DNA of 64,000 bases from Cyprinodon diabolis (lineage: Eukaryota; Chordata; Actinopteri; Cyprinodontiformes; Cyprinodontidae). Positions within the stretch are counted from its first letter, which is position 1, and each line of letters begins with the position of its first letter. Of this stretch, positions 31,594-45,400 are shown in pieces. Below the pieces are notes generated by a model that was not told the origin of the DNA, ran no database searches, and saw nothing but the letters and a program-made list of their open reading frames with translations. The DNA is taken from the NCBI GenBank assembly GCA_030533445.1, contig CM060065.1:6803474-6867473 (forward strand), read 5' to 3'. Made by a program: the position numbers and the translations under genes.

Positions 31594-33411
31594 AGTGGTT
31601 CTTCTCCCAGAATCGGCTCCGTTCAGAAGTTTGAGCTCCGACCAACCAGCATGCTGCTCAGTCAGGCGAAAGAAATCAAACCACTCAAAAAGTTCACATT
31701 TATAACGTCGGTATTAAAGCTCGGCGAGCAGAGACGACGTCTGGAAGTCAGACATTCCTACATGTCCGGTACCGATCTGTGTGGCAGCTGAGCTTTAATC
31801 TGTTTTAACTTTTATTACGTAAAAACATTCCCAGATGTTTGCTAGCATCATTTGCTCAGAAGCAAAAGGCAGCGATTCGGTAGCTTTGGGATCAGAAACA
31901 AGCAGCTGGAAGCAGGAGACAGAACTAAAAATATAAATTATCGGCGCACCGATTGAATCGGCCGATCAGCCTCGATTTCCTGAACTTTATTAGATCGATA
32001 TTGCGGAACGTCTGAAAAACCTCCTGTCATTGCTCTAAACTTTGGTTGATATTAGAGAAGTTTTGATTGTTCCACAGGTAATGATGTCGATCAGTGAGAT
32101 TAGATTGGAATATTGTATCCAACCTTTATCGGTAAATATCGAATAGGTCCATCAGGCTTTTCAGAGCTCAGATCGGACAGAAATCGATGCATCAATAGCA
32201 TAAATACGCAGCATTTCTTTGTTAGTGTTTTCCCATCAGAAAGCTATTAGCTATATTTTAATGCAGTGCTGATCTAATTGGGGATGTGCGATATATCGGC
32301 ATTAATATCGGCAGCTTTAAACATATCTGTATGGGTCTGATAAGTGAAGCTGGGCCAATATTACCAACCGATGTTCCTGTTGACGGACGCAGAGAAGCAC
32401 TATAATTGTTAATTTCATGGTGGCCAAAGGATGGGGGAAGGTGAAGTCGCTAAATATCAGCCATAACGGCGATCGGCGCTCTGAGCAAAAATTATTTGGA
32501 ACAAAATATCAACATGGCGCCGTTTCAAGGATCGCCTGCACCAAAAAACCCTCCAATGATTACATCTGATAAAGGCCGTTTGTCACCAGAAAAAATGTAA
32601 GCAACCGAGCAACAAAGCATCTAAGTGACGCCATTGAAGGCTAAAGCTACGGTGGTGATGAAACGGTCGTTCCAGCTGTGGAGGTGAACGTCCGCCTTTT
32701 CATTCAGACTCTAAAATCTACTCTCCATGACCGTCACAGCTCTGGGAGCAGGCGGCCTTTGTGGATGAACCAGTCGGGGTTCAGAGGAGCGGTTAAGGCG
32801 GCGGACTTCCTGCCTCTGGTCAATACTCCGGAAACCTGCAGGTAAAACACTGACTGCTCATAACTTCCTAATAGAACCCATCTTCAAAAAGTCTGAATTC
32901 TTTTAATAATTATTGATCCCGTAGAGAAATAGGCCTCCATCTTGTTTGATCTCAAGCCGTTTTACAAATATCTGAGTCCTAGTTTAATAATTAGAAAATA
33001 TTTTGGGTCACCAAAGATTCCCAACAGGAAACAAAACTGAGGATTTTCTCTGAACAAACTTTCCTCCTGTTTTAAAACATGTTGAACTGTTCTGGCTTCT
33101 GATGTGATCCGTTCCTTTAAGGCACCGAGTGCAGAGCGATCGTGTAACAGCCGAGGTTAACGCCACAGAACAAAGATGGAGGATCTCCAGAAGCAGAAAC
33201 TCCTCCTCATCACCAAGCAGCAGCAGGATGAGGCTCAGTGGGACACAAACACTGGAAGCTGTAAAGCAGTCAGGCTTCAATGGAGCTTTGTGCAAAAACT
33301 AAAAAAAAATACTAATCAGTTCAGATAAGAAGCAAGTAAAACAACATGTTCACTGTACAATATGACATTTCTGATGTGAAGTAAGAAAAGTGTAAAAAAA
33401 TCCATGTGGGT
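31594..33411 (-). other. 3' flank / possible 3' UTR of the AP-2 alpha gene
   Basis: Follows the AP-2 alpha stop codon on the minus strand. No polyadenylation signal could be assigned. An open stretch on the plus strand at 32655-32848 (NVRLFIQTLKSTLHDRHSSG) ends at a donor-like CTGCAG|GTAAAA but has no recognised family. Confidence 0.35.
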
Positions 33412-33489
33412 CTAAAACTGTTCTGAGAGCAGCTCACACAGCCGCTGAGATACAGACTCCTTACTGGTCCGCAGGGTGAGGCGGTACAT
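33412..33489 (-). CDS. ap2a1: AP-2 alpha terminal exon, visible 19/19
   Basis: Acceptor [30 protein letters not shown] then LSEQF and TAG at 33412-33414. Confidence 0.95.
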   Translation of the reverse strand: MYRLTLRTSKESVSQRLCELLSEQF

Positions 33490-36400
33490 CTGGAAAAAAA
33501 ACACACGGAGAGACCAGTTGGAGACAGACGTCTGATCCATGCATTTCTGTTGGATTTTATCAGACAGCGGACTAAAAGGGAACGGCTTAAAAACAAACCG
33601 ATGAATATTACAGAGGCAGAGCGCCTCGTGTCACTAGCTGATCCGCCCCGGAAGCACGATCCATCGTACCATGAGCATCCTGATATACATCCGGGTTTCC
33701 ATAAATAATGTTATTATGGAACTAAAACTACTTATTTCTATCCTTAGATCACTAAAGAACGCCAATACACACCTTTAAAAAAATGTTTTATGACTTTTTC
33801 TTATTTTTTTTGATGCCTTTTTGCATTTTCTTTCTTAAACTGCACTGGAAAGAAATCTAGATAAGTCATTTTTTCTTAAAATAAGTTCTTTTTTTCTTGC
33901 ATTAAGGAGGTAAAGAGACATTTTGCCAATGGAACAAGACAATTTACACTTTAAATAAGAAACCATAATTGTATGGTCTTATTTTAAGTGCATTTTATCT
34001 AATTATTTTATTTCAAGAGTAAAACTGTTAATTCCAGCGGCAGAGCATTTCATTTACCTGCTCAAATTAAGGGTAAATACACTAAATTTACAAAAGTTTT
34101 ACATTATTTCTAGATCGTTTTTCCAGTCCGAAATGCTCACACTGCAAAAAATTGAAATCTAAATATGGGTTTAAAATAAGAAAACACAATAGCATTCTCT
34201 TATTTCAAGTGCATTTTATCTAATTATCTTATTTTAAGACTAAAAATACTCATTCCATTGGCAACCTGCAATCTCATAGTTGAGAGACGAAATCATTTTA
34301 TGAAGAAAAATTTGAGCGAGCGTGGAGCCATTTTGCCATTTCGACTTTGAGCGGTGAAGCAAATGAGCAAACTATGGCAAGCCAAGAGTGCCACTATTTG
34401 CATCTAATTATCATTTTAAGATTAAAATTCGCCTGCTAAAAGCGCCCATTTTCCAAACTTTCACCGCTTTTTCCGGTGTCTTTTACCAACAAGCGCCGCT
34501 TTTTATGTCCGTCATGATGGTCCCACAGTATGGAAAGCCATTTGGTCCAATTAAAAAACATAAAGATGTGGGACTTCCCTTCCACTCCAGCTCTGTGTCC
34601 TCGTTTCAAACATTGATCTCTGTGGTGGGAGGAGGGAGTTTTACCTGTGCTTGTGTGTTGGGCTCCAGCCTGAGCAGGCAGCCCACCTGAGTGGTCTTAG
34701 TGTGGATGATTCCAGCCCCGACGAAGTTAGCAGGATTAGGATCCACGCCGTCCAGCAGAGCCACGCCGAAGCCCAACAGCTGAAGGGAGGAAAGAGAAGG
34801 AAGAGAAACCTTCGTCAGAGAGATCCTGTCCCCAGTAGCTGCTGCTGATTCATTTAGGCTGAGATTGCTTTTGGTTTCCACTTACAGATTGGGAAAAATT
34901 ATCTAGAAATAGTAAAAAAAAATCTTAAATTAAGTGTATTTATCCTTAATTTGCGTAGATAAATGAGATAGTTTGCCAATTGGAATGAGTATTTCCACTC
35001 TTAGAATAAGATAATTAGATAAAATGCACTTGAATAAGACAATGCAATTGTTTTTTTCTTATTTTAAATGTAAATTTTCTCGTTCCACTGGCAAAATGTC
35101 TCACTTTCCTCCACAATTCAATAAAAAATGCACTTATTTTAAGAAAAAGTGACCTATGGTGCTTTAATTTTTTTTTTTTTTGTAGTGCATGATGACAATG
35201 AGAGCAACTCTCAAACTTGAACAAAAAGTTATAGTAACAAAATAAAAAATTACATGAGCTTAAGGCAAGGCTGCTGACGGCCCTGATGAACCAGCAATCT
35301 AACCTACAGATGTTTTAAGGCCAATAATGATCATTTTGACATCAGTCTGCAGGGGATTGATTTTGCTTTTTCTTCCTCTACTCGCCTACGACCAGGATGT
35401 CCTGATCAGATACTGATCTCAGAAATTGTTCCCATATCAGCCAAAAAACGAATATTGGACAATGTCTGCTTTAAACATTTCAAAATCTTTGATATAAGAA
35501 AGCTGATAGAAACTCTCAGCTTCAGTTTGAATTTCCTGTAATGAATGGCTGGTATGGAGCTAAATTTGGGCCATAAATTTGTTTGAAAATATTTGAAAAC
35601 TTGAAAAAAGTTTTAAAACATTAATAAAATGATGTAAAACAAAAAAAACAAAACAAAAAAAAGACCTTTTTTTTATTCATCGATTAGTATAACATAATGA
35701 TGATAAATAACATCATTCACTGGTAGATGCTGCTTATTTGAACACATGATGCTGATAGATTTGCACAGCATTCAGTCAAAGGGAGCATCCCAATTCAGAG
35801 GTGCCATCCTTAGGAGCATCCATCCAGCCCTCATAGGCTGGCTGAAGATCAATAAGATGTACATTTATTACTTTATTATGATGACTTATTCCACTCTTCT
35901 TTAGTACAGCTACAGCGCAAAACATTGAAATCTAAATAAGTCATTTTGTTCTTAAAATAAGTGCATTTTGTCTTGAATTGAGAAGGTAAGTGAGACACTT
36001 TGCCAAAGGAACAAGACAATTTACATTTAAAATGAGAAAAAAACAATTGCATTATCTTAGTAAAAAGCACATATTATCTAATCATCTTATTTTAAGAGTA
36101 AAAATACTATTTCAATTTGCAAATCATCTTTTTTAGCTACTAAAATTAAGGGTAAATACATTTGATTTAAGAAATTTTTACTTATTTCCAGATTGTTTTT
36201 CCAGTGTATGTTTTATGATGATCAGTAACATAATTAGGACTTCTTTTCCTTCATCACATATTACTTTATTATTTATATTTTATATATAAAATAAAAGTGG
36301 GGGTTGCCAGGTGGTTTTTCCTATCCTTGGGTTTAATCTTTCCAGCCGTATTTAACACTGAATGTCTCCCTGTTTACCTTGGCTTTGGCAACGTCTGTGT

Positions 36401-39400
36401 CCATCTGGTTTTTGGCTTTGAAGATTTTCTGCACCTCTTGTTGAGGGCTGAGCACAAAAAAACACAACAAAAAAGAAAACATTAACTTTCAAAGAAAGGT
36501 TTTCTATCACATCTACTTTTAAAACACAAACCTTATGAGGAAAAGTACAGAAGCGTATTGCATTCACCAGAGAAAAATTAATCGGACAGCTTTTCTCATA
36601 ATTAAGAGATTCTGTTCTCATAATTGGGATATAATATATCATATTTAGGAGATCAGGAAGGACAGTCATTGCATTGCTGAGCTACGCTACATGAAACGTG
36701 AACAATGAGTTGGTTATCGGATTTAATATGTTTTTATTTCCATTTAGGTATGCGACACTATGAAATAATGTGGATGGAATTAGTTTGTTTGTCAGCATTG
36801 CGCAGTAAATCCTTAGGATTGTTTAGGTGAAAAAGCCCACTCTACTCTGACTGACTGGCAGTCACACTGTTCCTGCAGGAGCAATTAAACCAGCACAGAA
36901 TGCTTAATGGTTATAAATGAATGCATCTGAAATGCATCCCAGCTGGCTTGGTGGCATCCCAAAGAACTGTCCACCGAGGCCTTCTCAAAATCCTACATCA
37001 GAGGTCACGGAATAGTGGACCGAGGTCCGGATCCAGACCCACCTGCTGGCTAATCCAGACCCAATCTGAACATTTATAAATTACTGCATGTTGTCTGAGG
37101 ACAGTGTTTAACTTCACTTGCGCCGCTTCTCCTGTTAATACAGTAAAGCCCTCCAGAGCGTCTGGCACCAGGCTGCACGTGATGCAAATGATCCAATGAG
37201 CTGCTGTCAGTCTGGGTTGCTGCTGCTGCTACTTTTAGATACAGCAGGCAAACCTGTGGCAAGCCGGGCGATGGGAAAGAAGGAGAAGATGATGAGAAAA
37301 AGAGAGCAGAGAAAGTGTGGACTGCTGGAAGAACTGTGGTGAACTGGTGAAAGAAAAGTGAAATGGTGCTCAAAGATGACCCTGAACATTTAGAGGATGT
37401 TTGGCTCAACCTGCTGCTGTGAAGCAGGATTCTCCACCATGAACAGAATCAAAAATAAATAGGGATCCAGCTTTAGAATGGCTTTGTCTCCATTCAAACC
37501 CAGGTTTTAAGCCTTGCAGGGCAGCATAAAGCCCACTGCGAACATTAAGACAGAAACAAGAAAGAAAAACGGTCAGTTCAGGTGTTTTATAAAATATGTG
37601 AATCAGGAAATTGTCTATAAACCAGGAAGATTGTTGATCTCTACTTCAAAAAAATACTTTAGATTTTAAAATGGGAAAATATTCTATACTTTTTTTTTTA
37701 TTTAAAAAGGCAATGTATAACATGGATGCATAAACACCTCATTTTATTTTTATATGAAAAACTAAAATCATACGGAATCTGTTTCAATGGAGCTGTTGAT
37801 GGATTTTGGCGTAGGGTCATAAGGCTGCATGCGTACTCCACAAGTAGCAATCCCCGGGTTAGAGCTGGGTACTTTATTAATAAAGGAGCAGGAAGTCCAA
37901 CACTTATCAGGTCAGACCTCGGTACAGAGAACTGTTTAGAGGAACACATGCATATGTTTTTAAGTAGTAATCATGAAGACCAGTTTCTGAGAGATGCTTC
38001 ATTACTGGCTCAACGAATCATGACCAAATATATAGAGAAGATCTCGTTATTATGATATATTTTATCATAATTGTCAGATACTGATCTGGTAATTATGAGA
38101 TATGTGTGATTTGTTTTTTCTTTGGTGAATGCAATACGCTTTCGTTGGAAATCAAAACCTGGAACCTAAAAGGGTTTGATTTATTCTGTGAAGGATTGGA
38201 GGATTCAGGCTTACGCTCCGAGCTGCTTCCAACGTTGGAAGAAGTCCTGGGACGTCATCTCAGTGGGCTGGAAAAACTTATTTAGCATCACAGGCAGTTT
38301 GACTGTGATGTTCTGCAACGTTCCGCCGTATCTGCTCTTGCACATAAAGCAGAGAGTTTATGGAGGGAATTTTATGCCATCATTGTTGCAGGAAAAAAAA
38401 AACATGTTTTGTGAATGAAAAAAAAAAAACAATCCAGAAACACATATTAAAAAAAGCTTTGTAGAAATACTTTTTTTTTTAGATTTAAATTTAAACATTT
38501 TTTTTTTTCCTGATTTCTATTTTTCCTCATATTCTATTTTTTTTCTATTTGAATTCTATTCAAGCTGCGTTTTTCAGTCACATTCTCTTCTTTTCAAACC
38601 CCAAAACATCCAGCAGACCAATAGAAATGAGTCTTTGGGCCCCAGTCCACAGGAAGCCCCGCCCCCACAGGCGTAGAGAATGTGATCTGGAAAACCCAAT
38701 TTGACATAATGCAATTTATAGAAATCTCAGAAAACAAAAATAGGTGGAAAAAAACAACTTTGCAAAAAAAAAAAATGAAGTAATTTGATAAAGTAATATT
38801 TAAAAGTGTTCTAAAAAGAAACATTTGAGAAAACATCAAAGTTACTCTCAGAAACTTTTTCTGATTAAGACAGGCTTTATACAGGAATGATTTACTCTAA
38901 TTTAATGTTTTTAATGCTCTTAGAAATCATTTTAACAATAATAATTAATTTCAACAAGTTCCCATGACTCTCAAATAAACAGGGCAAAATGTTTCGTCAT
39001 CTTTACCGTCGACAGGCTGCAGCCATGTCCCCAGTTTCTCGTTTTCCAGCCATTTTTTTTTTATTATTTGCTTTTTCCCCCATTCTCTAGCTTTTTCTCC
39101 ACCTCAGGTACTTTTCCAGTCATACGGCTTTACGATCAACTGGAAGCAGTTCTGATCCAATATATCGCGATATAATATATCTGACGAAATTGTTTTTATA
39201 AACTTTCTTTTTTTTTTTTAAATAAAGCATTTTAAATGCTACGACAGAGTATTTGGGCCAGGTTTTCATTTTATTTTTTATTTTCAGAGCAAAGTCTTAA
39301 CATTACGAGAAAAAAGTCGTAACATAAGAAGAATAAAGTTGTAATATTACGAGAATGAAGTCATCAAACAACCTGTTTCAGAAAGAAAGCTTTGAGCTCC

Positions 39401-42400
39401 GACCAGCAGATGACGGCCGACCAGCTCCACCAATCAGCAACCAGAGTCCATTTTGACATTCTTCCAAATTTTCTTATTTGTCAAACTGATGCCAAAGTAT
39501 AACTTCACTTGATTACATGTGAATGACATTCCTCATTTTAGGGAAGAAAGTGCTTCTCGCAACAGCGTTCATAAAATACAACTTGTTTCTCGTAATTTTA
39601 CTACTTTATTCTCATAATGTTACAACTTTATTTTCGAAATAGAACAAAAAAAAAATCTCTAGCCTGGCCCTAATACTCCGTCGTATCAATGCCACAATAT
39701 TCACATTGAAAGAATTTGAATGCCAGGCCTTCGTTTATACAAAAAAAAAAAAACATTGAATGACTTTCAATGATTTTTAATGACCCACAGAAACCCTGAG
39801 TTTCCAGGTTTTATTTCTGGATTACTTTTTCTTTTTTTTTTTTTATTTCCATTGACATAAAAAAATTCTTTCTTTGCAACATTAAAGTAAAAAAACTCCA
39901 GATGTTTTGCACGTAGGTGATACACAGGAAAACCAAGCGTTAAAAAAATCCCAGATGAACTTTATCACTAACCTGAACTGAATGTTGAGCACAGGAGCCT
40001 CTGAGAAATCCGACACGCACTCAATGTTCAGGATCTGCTGGAGCTGAGCTCCGGCCTCGATGAGCGGATCCACAGGCTTCACCTGAACGTTCAGCTGTGG
40101 AGCTGCTGGTCAAGGATTCTACCCACTGTCAAACAGAGACCAGCTGCATTCCTCTCCATCCCATCCATCCATCTGGATTGAACTGGAGCTGGGATTGCTA
40201 GGATCCTCGCAACTGACTTTGATGGATTTAGTTATTAAATATCGTTGATGTGGTTTAGATATCTATTGATCTTCTGATCTACATGAGCGGCCGTGGTGTA
40301 CCAGCGCATTTATTAATATTTGTGAGCAATTAATGATTATTATGGAGAAACATGAAAGCACTAAATAAACCTTGAAGTCAATTGATACTGAACTGTGAAT
40401 AAATGAACTGATATCTTTCTCCTTCCAGGTTTAACCCAAACTAATCAGCTTTTGGTTAAAGAGCAGAGCGGTGATTAATCTGTTAGATTTGCTGAAACGA
40501 GTACAGACCATAATACACCGAATCCGATTTTGCATCCAATTCAACAGAAAGTCGTGTCTGACGAGGTCGTAGCGTTTAGCGCTCATTGAAAGTCAACGGT
40601 GACGATCACAACCGACACGATTTTCTGCAAGAGAGCTTTCCTTAGGTCAGACTGAGACAGAGCCCAGGTCTATTTTAGTCGGACTACGCAGCAATTCAGC
40701 AGCAATTTCATGGGTCTGACTGTAAGAGAGATGCGATTACAAAGTAACGAAATAAAAACTGTTAATCGCACGAGGAAACAGTCACTTTTAGAGTCACACG
40801 GAGTCTCTTGCAAAAACAATCAATGAAACTAGGGCTGCAGCTAACGGTTATTTTGCAAATCAATTAATCCGTCGATTATTTTTGAGATGCTGCACAGACT
40901 CCTTAGTGGGACTTGGCTGTATAGCTGCACTGTGGGGTTTTTATTGATTTCTGTTTATTTCTTTTTAATAACTTTTCATAATCAGCCAAATGCGGGGTTT
41001 TTTTTTCTATTTGTGTATAAAACAGAGACAAAAGTGAAAAGAATCTGCACAGATCTGCTCACCCTGCCTAGTCAGAGCCTCTATATGTAGTCAACCTGAC
41101 ATGGAAAAAAATCGGATTGAAGATTAAAAACCTTTGTGTTCAGGGCTTAAAACTGGGCGAGGAAGGCTTCATTAATCGGGAGGATGGAAGAAAACAGCTT
41201 CAGACTTTGCGAATGTGTCCTAATAATCGTGATCTTTGTTCTTCTTAGCTCCACCCCCCTCTTCCTCCTTCCTTTTAGCATTTTGTCTAACTTTGCCTTT
41301 TTCTTTCGTTCTTTTCTCGTTTTCAGCAGCTCATATTTACACTACCTCAGCGTGAGTCTTGCAACTTCAAGATGCATCTCTACTTTGATGAGTCAAATAA
41401 TAGAATCATTACCACCGAATTATATTCACGCTTTAGGATGCAGCTCAAGCCTTCACAGACGGTGCGTGAGCCTGAATAAACCCTGCAGGCGTTTATGCTA
41501 AATGCTGCTGCTGTGTTCTCTAAAAACACAGGGGGCAGCAAGCAGGTTAATATGATCCACATCGGTGTCATTTCGCTGATTTAAAGACTGTAACAGCTAA
41601 ACACTGAAAGAATGGGCTGTGGAGAAGCCTTGAATTACAGTCAAAGGGGAAAACATTTAAAAAACTGAAACTGGATGGAAACAAATGCCGACACTGCAGA
41701 CGATTACTGAACCGTCATCACAGAGAGAGCGAGCGGTAATCAAAGAGGTGGACAGGAAGCTTATTTATTACATATCTGCATAACCTTGTATGGTTTCCCC
41801 TGGCAGGGAAGAAGCTGGGAGGCAGATGAGAGGATATGAGTTCTGAGGAGGTCATTACTGGTCACCGACGTGGAGAAGCTTAGGAACTGTGTGGACGTCT
41901 TGTTGCCATAGAAAACATAAATACGCCCTGCAGGAAGACAGGAAGTAAACCACCTCCTTATCCCATCCAACCATATTCCAATCTTTATACTGACTCAGAT
42001 TTTAAACAGGTTTAAAAATATTCATCCTAAAAAAATATAACATAACTGTATATAAGTCATACTTGCAGAGGCTCACCGAGGTTCTGATGGTACTCAGACT
42101 TCAGTCCAATCTGCAGAAGCTGGTTCTCATAGATGACACCGTTGTTTTTACACACAAACCTGCAATGTCAAAGTTAACAGTTAACGTTTATAACTGTTTA
42201 TAACTGTAAAGTGCCTTGAGATGACATCTGTTGTCAATCGGCGCTATAGAAATAAACTGAACTGAATTGAACAGACTAGGATAACTGGACTAGGACTCTT
42301 GCAGCCATTAATTAATGATTAAAAAATACTTATAAAAAGAGTTAGAGTGTTATAGGTGGACAGTAAATTATCTAATTTCTTCCTGTGGATCCCCAGCTCC

Positions 42401-45400
42401 TCGCACGCCGTTAGCGACCGTTAAATTTACCAGCTGAACCTTTCCTGGTTGAGTACGTCAGTCTCCAATCCTAACAGCCCACCCATGCTTTCATCATCAT
42501 CACAGCCTTACCTGGTAAAATGCTCATCTGACCCCTCTGTGGGAGCAGGATTAGAGAGGTCAGAGAAGACGTCCACCAGCAGACTGGCTCCTGATGAAGG
42601 GGTGGAGTTTAGATTCAGTGCGTCGTTAAAGCCGAGGCTGGGACTCTGCAGGAGGAACATCATCAGATCAGTTTTGCACAGATTTGGTAAATCGCCTGCA
42701 TTCTTAAGGGCTGGTTATCCTCCCAGCAGCAGTGTGTCGCAGTGAGCTTGTTGCAGATATTGATATTGATTTATGCTCGATATTGAAGCGTGGTCTGCGC
42801 TAAGATATTCCACGCCAGCAACTAGTCTGTCCCCCCAGCAGAGAGGGCTAGATTGCTTGTTAGCTTACACTGGATGAGGTTCGATGTTACCATTATCGGC
42901 TGCTGTTATTCTTCCCAGAGGTCATACCAGCTCACAGCATTGTTTTCCTTCAGTCCTGTTTTCAGAGAAATGCTTTACGTCTTTCCTCATTTATTTTAGC
43001 TTCAGAATCAGTAAAATATTACTCCACAGCTTCTGTAGTAGGTTTGAGACGTTTGACAGGAAGGTACTAGTCTTTTTCTTGTAATTCAGTTACTACGCCA
43101 CTAGATGGTGCTGAATCTGACACACTGTCCCTTTAAAGTTCTCTGAACATCACTCTATATGTAACCAAAGCCATTCTGTCTATTTATACTTTAAAACCAA
43201 CACCTTCATTGCCTGAAGTGAATGATTCAACGAAAAAAAAGTTTAAATAAACCGATTCCAGTGATTCAGTTCATTGAAAAGAACTGATGTTCCCATCATT
43301 ACTCACAAAGTGACAAAATATAAAAAAGTTTAGAATATTTCTTTACAAATATCTCCCTGGACTGTCTGCTGGGTCCCCTGGTATTCATCATGCTTCGTTC
43401 ATTTACCTGCTCTAACAAACCTCTGAAATCTCCAAAAACAAATGTTTATTAAATATATCTACACACCTATAAACTACTTGCTAATTAAGCTATTTCCTAA
43501 AGCAGATGGTAAAGACTGCGTTTTTAAAAAAAAATAAAGCTTTTCCCGTTGGGTTGAAAATAATGTAGCTACTCTTTTGATCTCTTAACATTTCTGCAAA
43601 ATAAACAAAGGTTTATGGTTTTATTGTGAGAAACTGGTTCAAAGTTCTAACGGCATGACATGATGCAAAGCGCTGGAACCCTTGTATCCAGAGTTCAGAG
43701 GTCACCCTGCCTTAAAGACAACCTTCTATATCTCTGTAAAGGTTGTTTTCAATCATGTAAAGAACTTGGTCCCTTTCCTCCATATCTCCTCTCTTCAATT
43801 GTTTCTCATGCATGCAGGAAGATGCAAAATTGATGGAAGCATCTGCACATGCATTCTACCGTGGTTTGGGAGAAGGGCATGGTGCCGCTACAGGAGGAGG
43901 GGTGGGGTCTGTCTGTGCAAATGAGGTCTTCCAGCAGGAAATTAGACGTCTGATGGACAGAAAGCAAAAACAGGAGAAGAACTACAGACTGAGAAGCATA
44001 GAGAAAACAAGATGATGGTGGAAATCAAGGAGTCCAGTGATGCTCAGGAGGGCATCTAGAATAAGTAGGGTTGGAAATTGATAAGATTTTCACAATTCCG
44101 ATTCCCTTATCGATACTCTTATCAATTCTCATCACAGTCATCTACATGTAATGGAGAAGGCATCCATTTAATGAAAAAGCATTACTGTACAATTTCGCGA
44201 AATAAACTCATCTCCCCCTGATTTAAATAAACCAGCATCACCTTTCTCTCGCTCCCTGAACTACGTAGCAACTTGGTAGCACGTTTCGTTACATCCGTTG
44301 CAATAGCTGGAATCGTGTAAGAATAGCTAGCAGTAGTTGTAATTAAACATGCTAGCAATGAAGGGCTGGATTAATGAGAAAGGCACAGTCACTTAATAAC
44401 CCCAAAGAGAGCTAGGAGATTGGTTTATTTCCAGAAATAGCGTATGATTTACTAGGAACCGCATTAAGCACAGCCAGTGATAAAAAACTAGCTACTTATC
44501 ACCAGAGTAGCCTTCCATGCTGCTCGGAAGCATCAAAAACACGGCATTTGTTAAAAAGTATGCCATGTTGTGTGCACAGGTGTTTCTGCATGTTGGATGT
44601 GGATGTAATTGCAACTTTGCGGTGATTCTAAATCACCTTGTTATCATCTTTCTTTTCCTTAAAATGAAGCCAAAGTTTCGATTGCTTTAACCGATGGGAT
44701 GCCATTTTTTTTGTTTTCCTTTTCAAGACTTACGCCTGCTTACGGAATGCCGTGTGCGTAACGCGTAGAAAACGTGACCTAAGTCATGCTTCCCAGAGCC
44801 CTAGGCTCTGGTGCTGCCTGGAATCGATAAGAGAATTGTTAAACGAGCTGCCAAGCGGTGCCATGGAATTGGAACACACGGAACCGGTTCTGAACAGGAA
44901 CCAGTTTTTGATTCCCGTCCCTAAGAATAAGTATTTACATACTTTGATTTATTTATGATACCTTGCTAGCTGGTTGGGTCTCCTCAGTGTGTTCGGCGTT
45001 GCCGTTGACAGTCCGTCGGGAATCGTCCATGTCAGGCAGTTTGCTGGAGCCCTTCTTCTTCTTCAGCTTGGCCAGGATGGACGACTCCCTCTCTGGGAAT
45101 GGAGGCATTTCTTCTAAGACTGTGGCCTGTGAGCAAAGAGAAAACAATGCAGACAATTGTTGAAACTGGCAGTAGATTCTCTAATTGCAGTTTTATGTCG
45201 TCACTTTTGAGACATTTTTCTTCCTCGTAATCTGAGAGGTGTGGTGGTTAGAACCATTACTAGAAAATACTGACATTTATAAGACAGAACTACACATTTT
45301 GGGTAAACAGGAGGAGCCGTCCTCACATTCAGATAAATCTGAAGAACCCATCAGGTCAGGGTTTTTTTTTACAAAAGACTAAATGCTGAAAACAGTTCAA

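Noticed and set aside
40095..40130. Longer N-terminal reading of AP-2 alpha exon 15/19
   Set aside because: Acceptor ACAG at 40095 restores the phase with the previous exon; further extension has no family support.
43682..44015. Overlapping frames with [16 protein letters not shown] and a Lys/Arg/Gln tail
   Set aside because: No family match and no splice signals consistent with the flanking gene; possibly a retroposon scrap, not supportable as a gene.
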